A stretch of DNA of 64,000 bases from Fidelibacterota bacterium (GCA_018650795.1 JABIFG010000207.1:1-64000), one strand, 5' to 3'; positions 18,387-28,323 are shown, numbered from the stretch's first letter. Notes: generated from the sequence alone by a model not told the origin. A program made the numbers and translations.

Positions 18387-19994
18387 CTAGAAGAATTTTA
18401 TCCATAGGGCAAATATCGAGATAACCAGAACAATACTTGCGATTATATTAACTTGGTTCCAACGTGGATTTTGAACATCCATTTTGCGGCTAAGATCAGT
18501 TTGTAATTCTGATGCAGATGCCAGTGTAAGGCCAGCAATTTGTTCGCGGTTCGGCATTGATGTGGCCAGACTAACGGTAACGAGCACTCCAACCGAGACG
18601 ACGAACAGGAATACTGCAAAATGTAGAAAATTCATCGTGGCATACCACTCGAAGGCCCCCAATGATGTACCGGACTTAACTAAAATTTCAAGAATAAATC
18701 TCATAGCACCCAATACAGCACCTGTACCAAGGGTTGCTATAGCACCTTGAGAATTCGCTCTAGGCCAAAATATCCCAAGAATAAATACTGCTGCAATGGG
18801 TGGGCTGATATAGGCTTGCACACTTTGCAGGTAAACAAATAGTTGACTGCTTAGCATGGTAATAAGAGGAACAGACAATACGCCCAATACCACCATCACT
18901 GTTGTGGCGAGCCGTCCAACCAGAACCAGCTCCGTCTCGGAAGAGTCCGGTCGATAGTGCTTATAAAAATCCATAGTAAACAAAGTAGACGTACTGTTAA
19001 AAACGCTTGCCAGTGATGACATGAGGGCTGCCAGTAAACTGGCAATGACGATTCCCTTGACACCAGTAGGAAGTAGATAACTGGTCACAAGTGTCGGATA
19101 GGCTTCGTCACCAGTAGTACCAAACAGAGCTGCAGCAATTAATCCAGGGAGAATGAGGATGAATACTGGTAAAATTTTTAGAAAACCAGCCAGGATCGCA
19201 CCTGACCGAGCATGATTGATATTTTTAGCACTTAAAACCCGCTGAACAATAAATTGATCTGTACACCAATACCAAATGCCCAGAATAGGGGCTCCAAAGA
19301 TGATGCCTGTCCACGGAAAATCCGGATGATCCATTGCTTTGAACATATTAAAAAATTCTGGCGGCAGTTTCTCTTGAAGTCCAGAAAATCCACCGACTTC
19401 ATTCAATCCTAATACAGTTAATGCAACGGCTCCACCAATTAATATGAAGGTTTGAACCAGTTCTGTATAAATAACAGCCTTTAATCCACCGGCAATTGTA
19501 TAAATCCCAGTCACAATGATCAAGACAATCGCCGACGTCATCATGTCCCATCCTAGAATCTTGTGGAGCAATAACCCACCAGCGTAAAGCGTAACAGATA
19601 TTTTTGTGATGACATAAGCTATTATAGACACGGATGTTAAGTACATTCTGCTGGAGCGGCTATAGCGCCTTTCTAAAAATTCAGGCATGGTAAAAACACC
19701 AGATTTTAAGTAGAATGGAACAAACACCCAACCAAGAAATAGTACCATAAATGCAGCTAACCATTCAAAATGACCTACTGCTAAACCACTACTGGAACCA
19801 GTCCCAGCTAAACCAATAAAATGTTCACTTGAAATGTTTGAGGCAAAAAGGGATGCTCCAATGGCAACCCAACCCACGCTGCGCCCCGCCAGAAAATATT
19901 CTGTGGTATCAGTCGTTCGTCTTGAAAAGTAGACACCAATCCCCAGCACCAATAGGAAATACAGGATAATTACAATGAAATCTATACCACTCAT
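18387..19994 (-). CDS. Sodium/solute symporter (SSS family), probable sugar importer
   Basis: 535 residues with about 13-14 hydrophobic helices. Family hallmarks are TEYFLAGRSVGWVAIGASLFASNIS in helix 1 and the loop after it, the YTIAGGLKAVIYTE region, and SLASVFNSTSTLFTMDFYK in helix 8 and the loop after it, where sodium is bound in vSGLT. It should move glucose or a short glucoside across the inner membrane with sodium. It is the first gene of the minus-strand glucan operon, with AAAGG upstream of its start, and is paralogous to the symporter at 43458-45089. The sugar is inferred from context. Confidence 0.88.
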   Translation of the reverse strand: MSGIDFIVIILYFLLVLGIGVYFSRRTTDTTEYFLAGRSVGWVAIGASLFASNISSEHFIGLAGTGSSSGLAVGHFEWLAAFMVLFLGWVFVPFYLKSGVFTMPEFLERRYSRSSRMYLTSVSIIAYVITKISVTLYAGGLLLHKILGWDMMTSAIVLIIVTGIYTIAGGLKAVIYTELVQTFILIGGAVALTVLGLNEVGGFSGLQEKLPPEFFNMFKAMDHPDFPWTGIIFGAPILGIWYWCTDQFIVQRVLSAKNINHARSGAILAGFLKILPVFILILPGLIAAALFGTTGDEAYPTLVTSYLLPTGVKGIVIASLLAALMSSLASVFNSTSTLFTMDFYKHYRPDSSETELVLVGRLATTVMVVLGVLSVPLITMLSSQLFVYLQSVQAYISPPIAAVFILGIFWPRANSQGAIATLGTGAVLGAMRFILEILVKSGTSLGAFEWYATMNFLHFAVFLFVVSVGVLVTVSLATSMPNREQIAGLTLASASELQTDLSRKMDVQNPRWNQVNIIASIVLVISIFALWIKFF

Positions 19995-20471
19995 GCCTAA
20001 ACCTTTATCGTTATTACCAAAATGCTTTTCAATTCTTGATTATATATGACAAAGACCAGACCATCTGAAGCCACAATGAGCAGCCCCATTGACTATTTCC
20101 CCTGGCCAGTTAACCAAGTGATCAACACAAACAGTGAAAGGTATTAGTAAAACAGTGGTTTACAAATTGATCTATCCATTATATGGCACATACTATTTGC
20201 TTATTTTTTTTGTTACCAACTGAGGGTAGCATCATCTTCATAGGTGAATTGCTTATTATTGGAATAATAATTTTATCATAATGATAAGAACCAAAGATAG
20301 ATATCGGAGGAGCTCTTGTACGTCTTCTTTGACACCTGAGCGACGTATCGTTTTGCGATCACACCTCAATTATTATTTGACAGGAATTAGAGGCTAATTA
20401 TTTATTGGGTAGCTGGTTTAACTCAGGCTTTTGGACTGATCATTCTGATACCTGTAAATGAGAGAACAGGT
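19995..20471. other. Intergenic region upstream of the minus-strand glucan operon
   Basis: This 477-bp gap must hold the promoter of the symporter-led operon and the 3' end of the regulator transcript. I found no GG-N10-GC sigma-54 site reading toward 19994. A weak CCTGT/ACAGG inverted repeat lies near 20451-20469, just beyond the regulator stop. I see no gene or RNA signature here. Confidence 0.5.
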
Positions 20472-21917
20472 CTATTTCAATCCAAGCTCCTTACACATCC
20501 GGTGGAAGTTTGGTGGCGCAAGACCCAGTTTCCCGGCCGCTTCTGTATCAGTTTTACTATGCTTACGCACGTATTCGAAATATTGCTTCCGGAAGTCGTG
20601 TTCTACCTCCTTGAGAGGTGCCAAATTCTTTTCCGTAAACACCGGATTAACAAATGAAGACATGCTATCCTGGGACTGCATATCCAGGGCCAGATTCACG
20701 GTATCCTCGGTAATGCCTTCCATCCCCAGAATGACCAGGCGTTGGACCACGTTCTTTAACTGTCTGACGTTTCCTGGCCAGCCGTATTGTTCGAGCAAGC
20801 TCCAGGCTTTCTCAGATATTACAGGGGGTACAATGCTCAAGTCATGACAATAATGATCCACAAAATACTTGATCAATAAGGGAATATCATCCTGTCTATC
20901 CCGGATGGCCGGTGCCTGAATGTTCAGAATATTCAAGCGATAGTATAAATCCTCCCGAAACTTATTCTGTTTCATCAGTTCTTTCAGATTCTTATTGGTC
21001 GCTGAAATAACCCTTACATCTACCATATAGCTTTTTTTTCGACCAATTTTGTCCATCTCTCCCGTCTCCAGAACCCGGAGCAACTTGGCCTGGGCTAAAT
21101 AGGGTAATTCAGAGATCTCATCCAAAAATATCGTTCCCAGATTGGCTTGTTCAAAAAGCCCTGCCTTGTCTGCTTTGGCTCCGGTAAAGGCGCCTTTTAT
21201 GAAACCAAAAAGTTCGCTCTCAATTAATTCACCTGGAATCGCCGCACAGTTGACTGTTACAAAGTTTTCATATCGTCGATCACTTTGATAATGAATATTC
21301 CTGGCAATGAGTTCTTTGCCTGAACCGGATTCTCCAACGATGAGAACGTTGGCTTGAGTCACGGCAAATTTGGAGATGTGATCCCTAACCTGTTCGATAC
21401 TTTGTGATTCTCCTAATAGGGGTCGCTCCTGGACAATTCGATCTATTTTCCGGTCCAATCGCTTTTGAGATCGAATTCGATCGTTTTCCAGTTGCTTTTT
21501 CTCAGCCGCATTCAGAATCGTGAGGATGAAATCAGTGGGCTGATAAATAAAATCTTCTATATCTGAAGGATATTTTGTCCCGAACCAGTATGCTCCACTA
21601 TCCAGCATTTGGGTGGCAAATTGGATATCAGTTTGATTAATGGTCATTTTTGTTATGACAACCACCTGGATTGTGGCGTCTATTTCACGGATTCTTTTTA
21701 GGAGGCGCTCCCCATATAAGCCCCCAGAAATCTGGTAATCTAAAATTGCAACATCAAAGGGACCGCGGTCTTTAATCGCCTTAAGGGCATCTTCTCCAGT
21801 GGATACGATCTCTTCTATTTGTATCCGCTCACGGAATGGGTCGATAGTATTTTTAATCCGACGAACATCATATTCTTCATCTTCGATTAGTAGAACTTTG
21901 ATCTGATCTTGATCCAT
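20472..21917 (-). CDS. Sigma-54-dependent response regulator (NtrC type)
   Basis: 481 residues. A receiver domain at about 5-125 has the probable phosphoacceptor Asp60 in AILDY. The AAA+ domain at about 170-400 has Walker A GESGSGKE, the sigma-54 contact loop GAFTGA, and FLDEISELP as Walker B. A Fis-type HTH lies at the C-terminus (TDTEAAGKLGLAPPNFHRMCKELG). The intact GAFTGA loop means it can be expected to activate sigma-54 RNA polymerase. The gene lies two bases after the sensor kinase gene. Its most likely target is the sigma-54 promoter at 25059-25075, about 300 bp beyond the head of its own operon; that link is inferred. The protein has the family's usual length and all three domains. 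Confidence 0.93.
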   Translation of the reverse strand: MDQDQIKVLLIEDEEYDVRRIKNTIDPFRERIQIEEIVSTGEDALKAIKDRGPFDVAILDYQISGGLYGERLLKRIREIDATIQVVVITKMTINQTDIQFATQMLDSGAYWFGTKYPSDIEDFIYQPTDFILTILNAAEKKQLENDRIRSQKRLDRKIDRIVQERPLLGESQSIEQVRDHISKFAVTQANVLIVGESGSGKELIARNIHYQSDRRYENFVTVNCAAIPGELIESELFGFIKGAFTGAKADKAGLFEQANLGTIFLDEISELPYLAQAKLLRVLETGEMDKIGRKKSYMVDVRVISATNKNLKELMKQNKFREDLYYRLNILNIQAPAIRDRQDDIPLLIKYFVDHYCHDLSIVPPVISEKAWSLLEQYGWPGNVRQLKNVVQRLVILGMEGITEDTVNLALDMQSQDSMSSFVNPVFTEKNLAPLKEVEHDFRKQYFEYVRKHSKTDTEAAGKLGLAPPNFHRMCKELGLK

Positions 21918-21919
21918 AT

Positions 21920-23398
21920 TTATCCTAATGTTACGTGAATAATAAAGCAGGCACCACCATTTGGTCTATTGCGTGCATCAATCTGCCAACCACACCGGCG
22001 ACTAATCTCACGTGCGAGATAACAGCCATAACCTGAATGGTGTTCACCCTCTTTGGTGCTTACAGATTCCTTGAATATTGTCTTAACACCATCTTCGTCT
22101 GGTTCTAAAAGATTTTCGGCAAACCCCTTACCATCATCACATATTTCAACGATCAACTCATTTTGAGCTGAATCCAGCTGAGTACTAATATGTAATTCCA
22201 AACTACGATCTGAATTGTGATCAATGGCATTCTGGATGAGGGGTTCAATGACCTCCCAGATAACATATTCATTGACATGAATGATCGGGAGATCATCTGC
22301 AAGAGCCAAGTTGATATCTACCGCATTTGTTTCACCTTTTCGGTAGACCCGTTGAAATATATTTTTCACCACGAAGGTGATCACTTCATTGATGTTGGAT
22401 TGGAAAATGGGGTTTCGAATTACATGTAGTGGAGGATCATAGGATTTCATGTCATAAATGGCTCGAGACACAAAATTCGCATATTTGGTCACTCGATCAC
22501 GGGTTTCACCGAGATTATCTACCATCAGACTACGCAGGTCTTCCTTGATGAACCCCATGACTTTCTCAGCTTTGTGGTGTGTATGGTAAATGCGTTTGGT
22601 AAAAAGTAGCTCCTTCTGATGTTCAATTTGCTCGCGGAGCTGGATTGCCCTCTCATCAAAAAGCTGGTGCTGAACCTGTTCACGTTCACGGGCTGCATAG
22701 GAGTAAATGAAAAACATTGCCATAAACCCCATCAGGATCAGGGCTGTGAACAGGATACTGCTCTGACCATAGGCGGTTTTCAGTATGGCTAGCAATCTCC
22801 CGACATCAGGTGTGACCCTCATGTATGCAGCGCCACTCACCTCGCCATGGTCATAAAAAGGAACCAGCAGGTGAAAAGTCTCATCGCCTTCCAGAGAGCT
22901 AATTATCTGTTCATCCAGGAGCAAGGCCTGCTTGTTTTCCGAATAGTATTCCAGAGCTTTGCGGGAAAATGCTTGTGAGATGCTAGACTGAGGTACCACT
23001 TCTCTGATATACAGATCATATATCTGCTCTCCTTCAGAGATAATGATTACTGAGTCACCATTCTCTATCAACAGATATACTTCATCGATGTTGCGCTGCA
23101 AAGTCTGCTGACTTAGCATTTTGTCAAAAGATTGAATAGCGGCGACCTGTTCATGGGGCAATTCATGGGGTTGAGCCCGTCCATGTTCGATCAAAAGTTC
23201 TAATGCTGTGGTTGTCAGGTCAGCAATTCGTTCTGCAGAATCTTTGCGGTAATAATCCATGGATTGACGAAAAAGTTGATTGGTCGATTGATTGTTGATG
23301 AACGAAAGAGCCATTTGGAAGATCATCACAATGATGAATAGCACGACAATATGCTGAATTTCTATGTGATAGGCCTCAAAGCGCTTGAAAGCTTTCAT
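21920..23398 (-). CDS. Membrane sensor histidine kinase, partner of the sigma-54 regulator
   Basis: 492 residues with a membrane helix at about 16-34, a periplasmic sensor domain of about 170 residues, a second helix at about 208-230 (ILFTALILMGFMAMFFIYSY), a charged coiled-coil, and a C-terminal ATPase domain. The ATPase shows an N box (EPLIQNAIDHN), a G1 box (CDDGKGF) and a G2 box (SGYGCYLA). The dimerisation helix lacks the usual HE(I/L)(R/K)xP box. His residues in RIYHTHHKAEKVMGF are the only obvious phosphoacceptor candidates. Its start overlaps the stop of the sugar-binding-protein gene by four bases (ATGA), and it precedes the regulator by two bases. Confidence 0.85.
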   Translation of the reverse strand: MKAFKRFEAYHIEIQHIVVLFIIVMIFQMALSFINNQSTNQLFRQSMDYYRKDSAERIADLTTTALELLIEHGRAQPHELPHEQVAAIQSFDKMLSQQTLQRNIDEVYLLIENGDSVIIISEGEQIYDLYIREVVPQSSISQAFSRKALEYYSENKQALLLDEQIISSLEGDETFHLLVPFYDHGEVSGAAYMRVTPDVGRLLAILKTAYGQSSILFTALILMGFMAMFFIYSYAAREREQVQHQLFDERAIQLREQIEHQKELLFTKRIYHTHHKAEKVMGFIKEDLRSLMVDNLGETRDRVTKYANFVSRAIYDMKSYDPPLHVIRNPIFQSNINEVITFVVKNIFQRVYRKGETNAVDINLALADDLPIIHVNEYVIWEVIEPLIQNAIDHNSDRSLELHISTQLDSAQNELIVEICDDGKGFAENLLEPDEDGVKTIFKESVSTKEGEHHSGYGCYLAREISRRCGWQIDARNRPNGGACFIIHVTLG

Positions 23399-24756
23399 TC
23401 AATAAGATCCTTGGATTGAATATCCTTGATCTCATTCCAGGCCAAGGCTAATCCATCATTTACCGACAACTCTCCTGCCAATATTTGATGCAGCCTGCTG
23501 GATATTACATCTGATAATTTTGTATAGTGATCGACTGCTGGACGGTGAATACCGTACTTCATCATTTCACCGATATTGTTTAAGCGCTGCTGTCGTCGAT
23601 CAGTTGCATCGCCTGTAAAAAATTGTTCCTGAACAGGGAGTACTCCTTCTGCTTCGTATAGTATGTTCTGGCCCTCAAAGGATGCAGCAAACTGCATAAA
23701 TGTAATTGAGGCTTCTTTCACAGGTGAGTGTTTTGATAGCATCATATTCCAGCCTCCAAAGACCGGCGAGCTGGTTTCACCCTCGAAATGCGGAAGCGGT
23801 GCCAATGACAGTTGCTCAAATTTGATTGAATCATAACGTGCATCACGGTCGTTGTTGACGGTTGGCCAGCCCCTTACAAAAGGAATATCGTGATCCAATG
23901 CATATACAATGCAATCATCTTCCGTCATATGTAGGACCTCCCGGGGAGCTTTCCCGGTTTCGATCAAATCTTTAAAGAATTGCACTCTTGCAACAACCAG
24001 GGAATCAGTCAGATCTATTAAGTCACCCGTTTCAGGATCCTGAAGTGATCGACCAAGTATTTCGTTAAAGTTGCAGATAAGCCCCTCATACGCCTCGGCT
24101 TGAGGCAGGTACAGCGGTTGATCGGGGAAATATTTATCACCTAAGCTGAGTAATTCCGTCCAACTAATTGACTGCTTGATTTGCTGGTTAATTCGTTCTC
24201 CATCAGGCAGCGCCAGGATAAGATCCTCGCGATAAAACAACGCCCCAATGTCTATGTATAAAGGAATCGCATAAAGTTTTCCATCCACAAAACAGGTCTC
24301 CAGTGATTGGGGTACCAAGTCTCTCAAAAAATGAGGTGAAAAATAAGGGGCAAGCGGTTCTGCCCATTTGGTAAACCTGGGAACCCAAACCAAATCAACA
24401 GCAAAGACATCGATGCGACTGCTTCGACTTCTCAGGTTTCTGGCTATTAATTCTTTTCGTTGATTAGTATTGAATTTTGCGAATGGTAGATCAATGGGAA
24501 CAACTTCGATCTCTCCAACATGCAGTTCATTAAACTGTCGAATAATCTCGGCATGTCCATACCCAATATTATCTGCGAAATAGACCCTTTGCAGATTGTC
24601 CTCCTTGATGGGTCCCCGGCCAATTGGGAAGGATGATAGAAAGAATGAAATGGTGAAGATTATGGCGCCGAGGGTAAATAAAAAAGGTAGACTCGTTGCA
24701 ATTGATTGAGTACGAGAGTTCGTTTGATTACCGTTATGGTTTGGTGCTGAATTCAT
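23395..24756 (-). CDS. Membrane-anchored sugar-binding protein, putative co-sensor
   Basis: 453 residues resembling family 1 extracellular solute-binding proteins of ABC sugar importers: LYAIPLYIDIGALFYREDLI, FVRGWPTV and PVFGGWNMMLSKHS are typical segments. The N-terminus is a single hydrophobic anchor (about 24-43) with no lipobox. No ABC permease or ATPase gene is in the window, and the gene is translationally coupled to a sensor kinase and its regulator. The simplest reading is a ligand-sensing subunit of a three-component system reporting glucan oligosaccharides. Transport use with permeases encoded elsewhere cannot be excluded. Confidence 0.8.
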   Translation of the reverse strand: MNSAPNHNGNQTNSRTQSIATSLPFLFTLGAIIFTISFFLSSFPIGRGPIKEDNLQRVYFADNIGYGHAEIIRQFNELHVGEIEVVPIDLPFAKFNTNQRKELIARNLRSRSSRIDVFAVDLVWVPRFTKWAEPLAPYFSPHFLRDLVPQSLETCFVDGKLYAIPLYIDIGALFYREDLILALPDGERINQQIKQSISWTELLSLGDKYFPDQPLYLPQAEAYEGLICNFNEILGRSLQDPETGDLIDLTDSLVVARVQFFKDLIETGKAPREVLHMTEDDCIVYALDHDIPFVRGWPTVNNDRDARYDSIKFEQLSLAPLPHFEGETSSPVFGGWNMMLSKHSPVKEASITFMQFAASFEGQNILYEAEGVLPVQEQFFTGDATDRRQQRLNNIGEMMKYGIHRPAVDHYTKLSDVISSRLHQILAGELSVNDGLALAWNEIKDIQSKDLIE

Positions 24757-25135
24757 CTTATTGAAATGATAATAATTGAGATATTAATTCAATACAAGAA
24801 GTATATTTAATTGATTGTAGATGCAGTGAATATGTGACCTCTAGTTTTTATTATGAGCTGTGATCATTCATACATTTTATTAGAACTCTGCTTAATTCTT
24901 CCACCTGAATCTGGAGTAACTCTAATCGATAGTGTTGTATTTACATGTATTTAACTTTTTGATTCTATTTTTATTATTTTTGCGGTCTGGTTTAGGAAGG
25001 GTTTAAATATGATTCCTTTTTGATGTCCTGAATTCAATGATCGTTGGTTGAAGCGGTATTGGCATCCTTATTGCGAAAAGTTCTATATCACTATCAATCT
25101 AGCGGGGTTTGCTTACCCCAATTCGAGGAGAATAT
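24757..25135. other. Divergent control region between regulator trio and GH3 operon
   Basis: AT-rich 379-bp region serving both directions. It holds the sigma-54 promoter (separate entry), a TACATGTA palindrome near 24942-24949, and a GGGGT/ACCCC hairpin at about 25103-25119 in the leader of the GH3 mRNA. Regulator-binding sites would be expected 80-200 bp upstream of 25059; I could not identify a convincing repeated operator. Confidence 0.5.
25059..25075 (+). promoter_or_regulatory. Sigma-54 (-24/-12) promoter of the GH3 operon
   Basis: TTGGCATCCTTATTGCG has the invariant GG (25061-25062) and GC (25073-25074) separated by exactly 10 bases, with the flanking TTGGCA and TTGC of the consensus. 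A start site near 25086 would give a leader of about 50 bases before the ATG at 25136. The neighbouring operon encodes a GAFTGA-bearing activator. Promoter identity is seen; activation by that regulator is inferred. Confidence 0.88.
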
Positions 25136-26986
25136 ATGTTAAGTGGAAATGTGAAAGCGATCCTCCTGTTTACAGTGTTAAGCGGAATGCTCATTGTTGC
25201 CTGTAATACTACAGAGCCAGTTGTCAAACATGATATCATTAAGGGTAAAACCATATCCAGCATTGTTGAGAGCATGACGCTTGCTGAAAAAGTAGGTCAA
25301 ATGACTCAGGCAGATCGACGCTATCTAATTGATATAGATGATATTAAAGATTACTACCTCGGATCAATTCTGAGTGGTGGAGGATCAACACCTGAGGTGA
25401 ATGAACCTGCAGCCTGGGCCAATATGGTTGATATCTATCAATCCAAAGCGGCTGAAACCCGGCTGGGAATTCCCCTGATGTACGGTATTGATGCTGTCCA
25501 CGGACATAACAACGTGATCGGGGCTACCATTGTGCCTCATAATATTGGACTGGGTGCCACAGCGAATGCTGAGCTGGTACGGCAACTTGCTCAGCTGACT
25601 GCCAGGGAAGTCCGGGCAACCGGGATTAACTGGACCTTTGCTCCCTGTGTAGCCAACTCAAGGGATGAGCGTTGGGGTCGGGCTTATGAGTCTTTTGGTG
25701 AAGATCCACAACTTATCTCAGAGTTAGGGGCAGCCCAGGTTTCAGGGTTTCAGGGATCATCGCTTGATGCTGCAGACGCCATTGCAGCCTGTACAAAACA
25801 CTATATAGGCGATGGAGCTCCAACCTGGTTAACGGGAGAAGAAGGTTTGATAGATCGTGGAGACGCCATGATTGATGAGGTAACCCTGCGTGCGCTACAT
25901 CTGCCCCAGTATATCGCTGCCATGGAAGCCGGTACAGCCACTATAATGGCTTCCTACAATAGCTGGAATGGTGAAAAACTCCACGGACACAAATATTTAA
26001 TGACAGATATTCTAAAAGATGAATTGGGTTTCCAGGGCTTCATTGTGAGTGATTGGAAAGGTATCGATGGCATTCCAGGTGACTATAAGAGTGATATTAT
26101 CCAATCCATTAACGCCGGTATAGATATGGTCATGGTACCGGGAGACGTCACCAAAAATGGATATACCTACCGTGAGTTCATTGAAACCTTCAAAGAAGCC
26201 ATAAATGAGGGCTCCATTCCCATGAGTAGAATCGATGATGCTGTCTCTCGAATTCTGACTGTAAAAAAGGATATGGGCTTGCTTGATAATGCATTCAGAA
26301 ACGATAGGTCACTGCTAGCCAGTGTGGGTTCAGACGAGCATCGTGCACTTGCCCGTCAGGCTGTCAAAGAATCAGTGGTAATGCTTAAAAATAGTGAATC
26401 TACTCTTCCTCTTTCTAAGAATGCAACCAGGATTGTAGTCGCAGGACGAGGAGCTGATAATGTCGGGATGCAGTGTGGAGGTTGGAGTATTTCCTGGCAG
26501 GGATCACACGGTGATATCACTCCTGGCACTACCATTTTTGAAGGAGTACAGGAGCTGGTTTCTGAGAATACTGAAGTGCAGCTTTCAATTGATGGGACTG
26601 CAAGTTCTGGAGCCGATGCAGTTATTGTGGTTATCGGTGAGGATCCCTACGCCGAAATGGTTGGCGATCGTGAAAATCTGAATCTTTCTGAAGCAGATAT
26701 TGCTGTCCTTAATACAGTTAAATCTTCGGGAGTTCCAATGGTAGTAGTCCTCTTATCTGGACGTCCAATGATCATCAATGAAGTCCTGAATGATGCAGAT
26801 GGATTCCTGGCAGCCTGGTTGCCTGGAACCGAAGGGGGTGGAATTGTAGATGTCATTTTCGGAGAGCATAACCCTTCAGGCAAGCTATCCGTCACCTGGC
26901 CGGCCTCCATGGAACAAATTCCGATCAACTCGGGAGATTCTGAGTATGAACCGCTCTTCCCGTTGGGATTCGGGTTGAACTATTAA
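25136..26986 (+). CDS. GH3 beta-glucosidase lipoprotein
   Basis: Exo-acting beta-glucosidase releasing glucose from beta-glucan oligosaccharides. I choose the ATG at 25136, which has GAGGAG at 25125-25130, rather than an in-frame TTG at 25109. This gives 616 residues with lipobox IVAC (Cys23). The GH3 N-terminal barrel contains YGIDAVHGHNNV and WGRAYESFGEDP, with the nucleophile Asp306 in GFIVSDWKGID. The C-terminal alpha/beta sandwich follows (VVMLKNSESTLPL to LFPLGFGLNY). Length is normal for a GH3 without a fibronectin tail. It is the first gene after the sigma-54 promoter and is likely periplasmic or outer-membrane anchored. Confidence 0.93.
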   Translation: MLSGNVKAILLFTVLSGMLIVACNTTEPVVKHDIIKGKTISSIVESMTLAEKVGQMTQADRRYLIDIDDIKDYYLGSILSGGGSTPEVNEPAAWANMVDIYQSKAAETRLGIPLMYGIDAVHGHNNVIGATIVPHNIGLGATANAELVRQLAQLTAREVRATGINWTFAPCVANSRDERWGRAYESFGEDPQLISELGAAQVSGFQGSSLDAADAIAACTKHYIGDGAPTWLTGEEGLIDRGDAMIDEVTLRALHLPQYIAAMEAGTATIMASYNSWNGEKLHGHKYLMTDILKDELGFQGFIVSDWKGIDGIPGDYKSDIIQSINAGIDMVMVPGDVTKNGYTYREFIETFKEAINEGSIPMSRIDDAVSRILTVKKDMGLLDNAFRNDRSLLASVGSDEHRALARQAVKESVVMLKNSESTLPLSKNATRIVVAGRGADNVGMQCGGWSISWQGSHGDITPGTTIFEGVQELVSENTEVQLSIDGTASSGADAVIVVIGEDPYAEMVGDRENLNLSEADIAVLNTVKSSGVPMVVVLLSGRPMIINEVLNDADGFLAAWLPGTEGGGIVDVIFGEHNPSGKLSVTWPASMEQIPINSGDSEYEPLFPLGFGLNY

Positions 26987-27009
26987 TCAAATGTCAAACA
27001 TCTGGTAGG

Positions 27010-28323
27010 TTGAAATTGTTGGGGAAATTTTTAACACAGTCCAAATGGAGTAAAATATTAGTTCCCATCACGGGTATCATTTCGATGCTCCTGATTAATA
27101 TTAGTGTTACTTCCCTGATCATTCCTGCTGTCTTACCCATTTCCAAAGTGCGTGTGGTATCCGATAGTGCAGGACACCGACTCCAGGTGAATGGTGAAGA
27201 TTATATGATTTTCGGGATGAATTGGGACTATTTCCCCATCGGTACGAATTACACATACAATTTATGGGACAAGTCGGATGCTTTTATTGAGGAGGCTCTT
27301 CAGCGGGAGATGACACTCCTGAAAAGCATGGGAGTCAACACGATTCGACAATATTCAGATATCCCACCTCGTTGGGTTACACATATCTTTGAGAACTATT
27401 CAATTTTTACCATCATAAATCATCCATTCGCACGTTATGGAGTTGAATTAGAAGGTGAATGGATCGCAAACGTGGATTACTCAGACCCAAATCTACGCCA
27501 TTTTATTTTGACCGATGTAGCTGAGATGGTTGCAGAATTTAAAGATACTCCCGGAGTACTGATGTGGCTCCTGGGTAATGAAAATAATTATGGCCTGTTC
27601 TGGAAATCCACTGAGACTGGAAATATTCCAGATGGAGAGCCATTGGAACAAATCAGGGCAAGGCAGTTGTACTCACTGTTAAATGAAACTATTGAAACCA
27701 TTCATGATCTGGACGACAACCGGCCAGTAGCTATCGCCAATGGTGATCTCTTGTTTCTCGATATCATTGCTGAAGAAATTGACAACCTGGATATTTTTGG
27801 TGCTAATGTCTATCGTGGTGCTTCTTTTGGTGATCTTTTCGATGTTGTTCACCAAAAATTAGATGTCCCGGTCATGTTTACCGAATTTGGTGCCGATGCC
27901 TTTAACGTAAAAGAAATGCGAGAGGACGAAGTGACACAGGCAAAATATCTACTGGCAAACTGGCAGGAGATATATGAACAAGCCAGTGGAAATGGGAAGG
28001 TCGGCAATGCCATCGGTGGTTTTACTTTTCAATTCAGCGATGGCTGGTGGAAATATCAACAAACGACCAACCTGAACATTCATGATACGAATGCCTCATG
28101 GTCCAATGGGGGCTATTTAGAAGACTTGGTTCAGGGTAAAAACAATATGAATGAGGAGTGGTTTGGAATTTGTGAAAAAGGGGTCAGCGACGATCACGGG
28201 TTTTATAAATTAACCCCGCGAGCAGCTTATTACGCGCTCCAAAAAGTCCATTCACTAAATCCGCTCTCCCCCACCATTAATCTTGATCAAATTCAATATC
28301 ATTTTTCAAACATAAAGCCATGA
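27010..28323 (+). CDS. Membrane-anchored clan GH-A glycosidase (GH2-like barrel)
   Basis: About 437 residues. The start is uncertain: TTG at 27010, 27016 or 27019, with only a weak AGG upstream. An N-terminal membrane anchor (about 16-44) has no lipobox. The barrel resembles the TIM domain of GH2 enzymes: FGMNWDYFPIG, GVNTIRQYSD, probable acid/base Glu191 in WLLGNEN, and probable nucleophile Glu292 in VMFTEFG. A periplasmic beta-glucan oligosaccharide substrate is inferred from the operon, lying 23 bases after GH3 and 75 before the importer. I cannot assign the exact family. Confidence 0.7.
   Translation: MKLLGKFLTQSKWSKILVPITGIISMLLINISVTSLIIPAVLPISKVRVVSDSAGHRLQVNGEDYMIFGMNWDYFPIGTNYTYNLWDKSDAFIEEALQREMTLLKSMGVNTIRQYSDIPPRWVTHIFENYSIFTIINHPFARYGVELEGEWIANVDYSDPNLRHFILTDVAEMVAEFKDTPGVLMWLLGNENNYGLFWKSTETGNIPDGEPLEQIRARQLYSLLNETIETIHDLDDNRPVAIANGDLLFLDIIAEEIDNLDIFGANVYRGASFGDLFDVVHQKLDVPVMFTEFGADAFNVKEMREDEVTQAKYLLANWQEIYEQASGNGKVGNAIGGFTFQFSDGWWKYQQTTNLNIHDTNASWSNGGYLEDLVQGKNNMNEEWFGICEKGVSDDHGFYKLTPRAAYYALQKVHSLNPLSPTINLDQIQYHFSNIKP

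Noticed and set aside
20184-20200. Sigma-54-like TGGCAC...TTTGC on the plus strand
   Set aside because: GG and GC are 12 bases apart instead of 10, and no gene lies downstream on that strand.
23395-24756. Ordinary ABC importer binding protein
   Set aside because: No permease or ATPase genes nearby, a membrane anchor instead of a cleavable or lipoprotein signal, and coupling to a two-component system favour a sensory role, though transport is not excluded.
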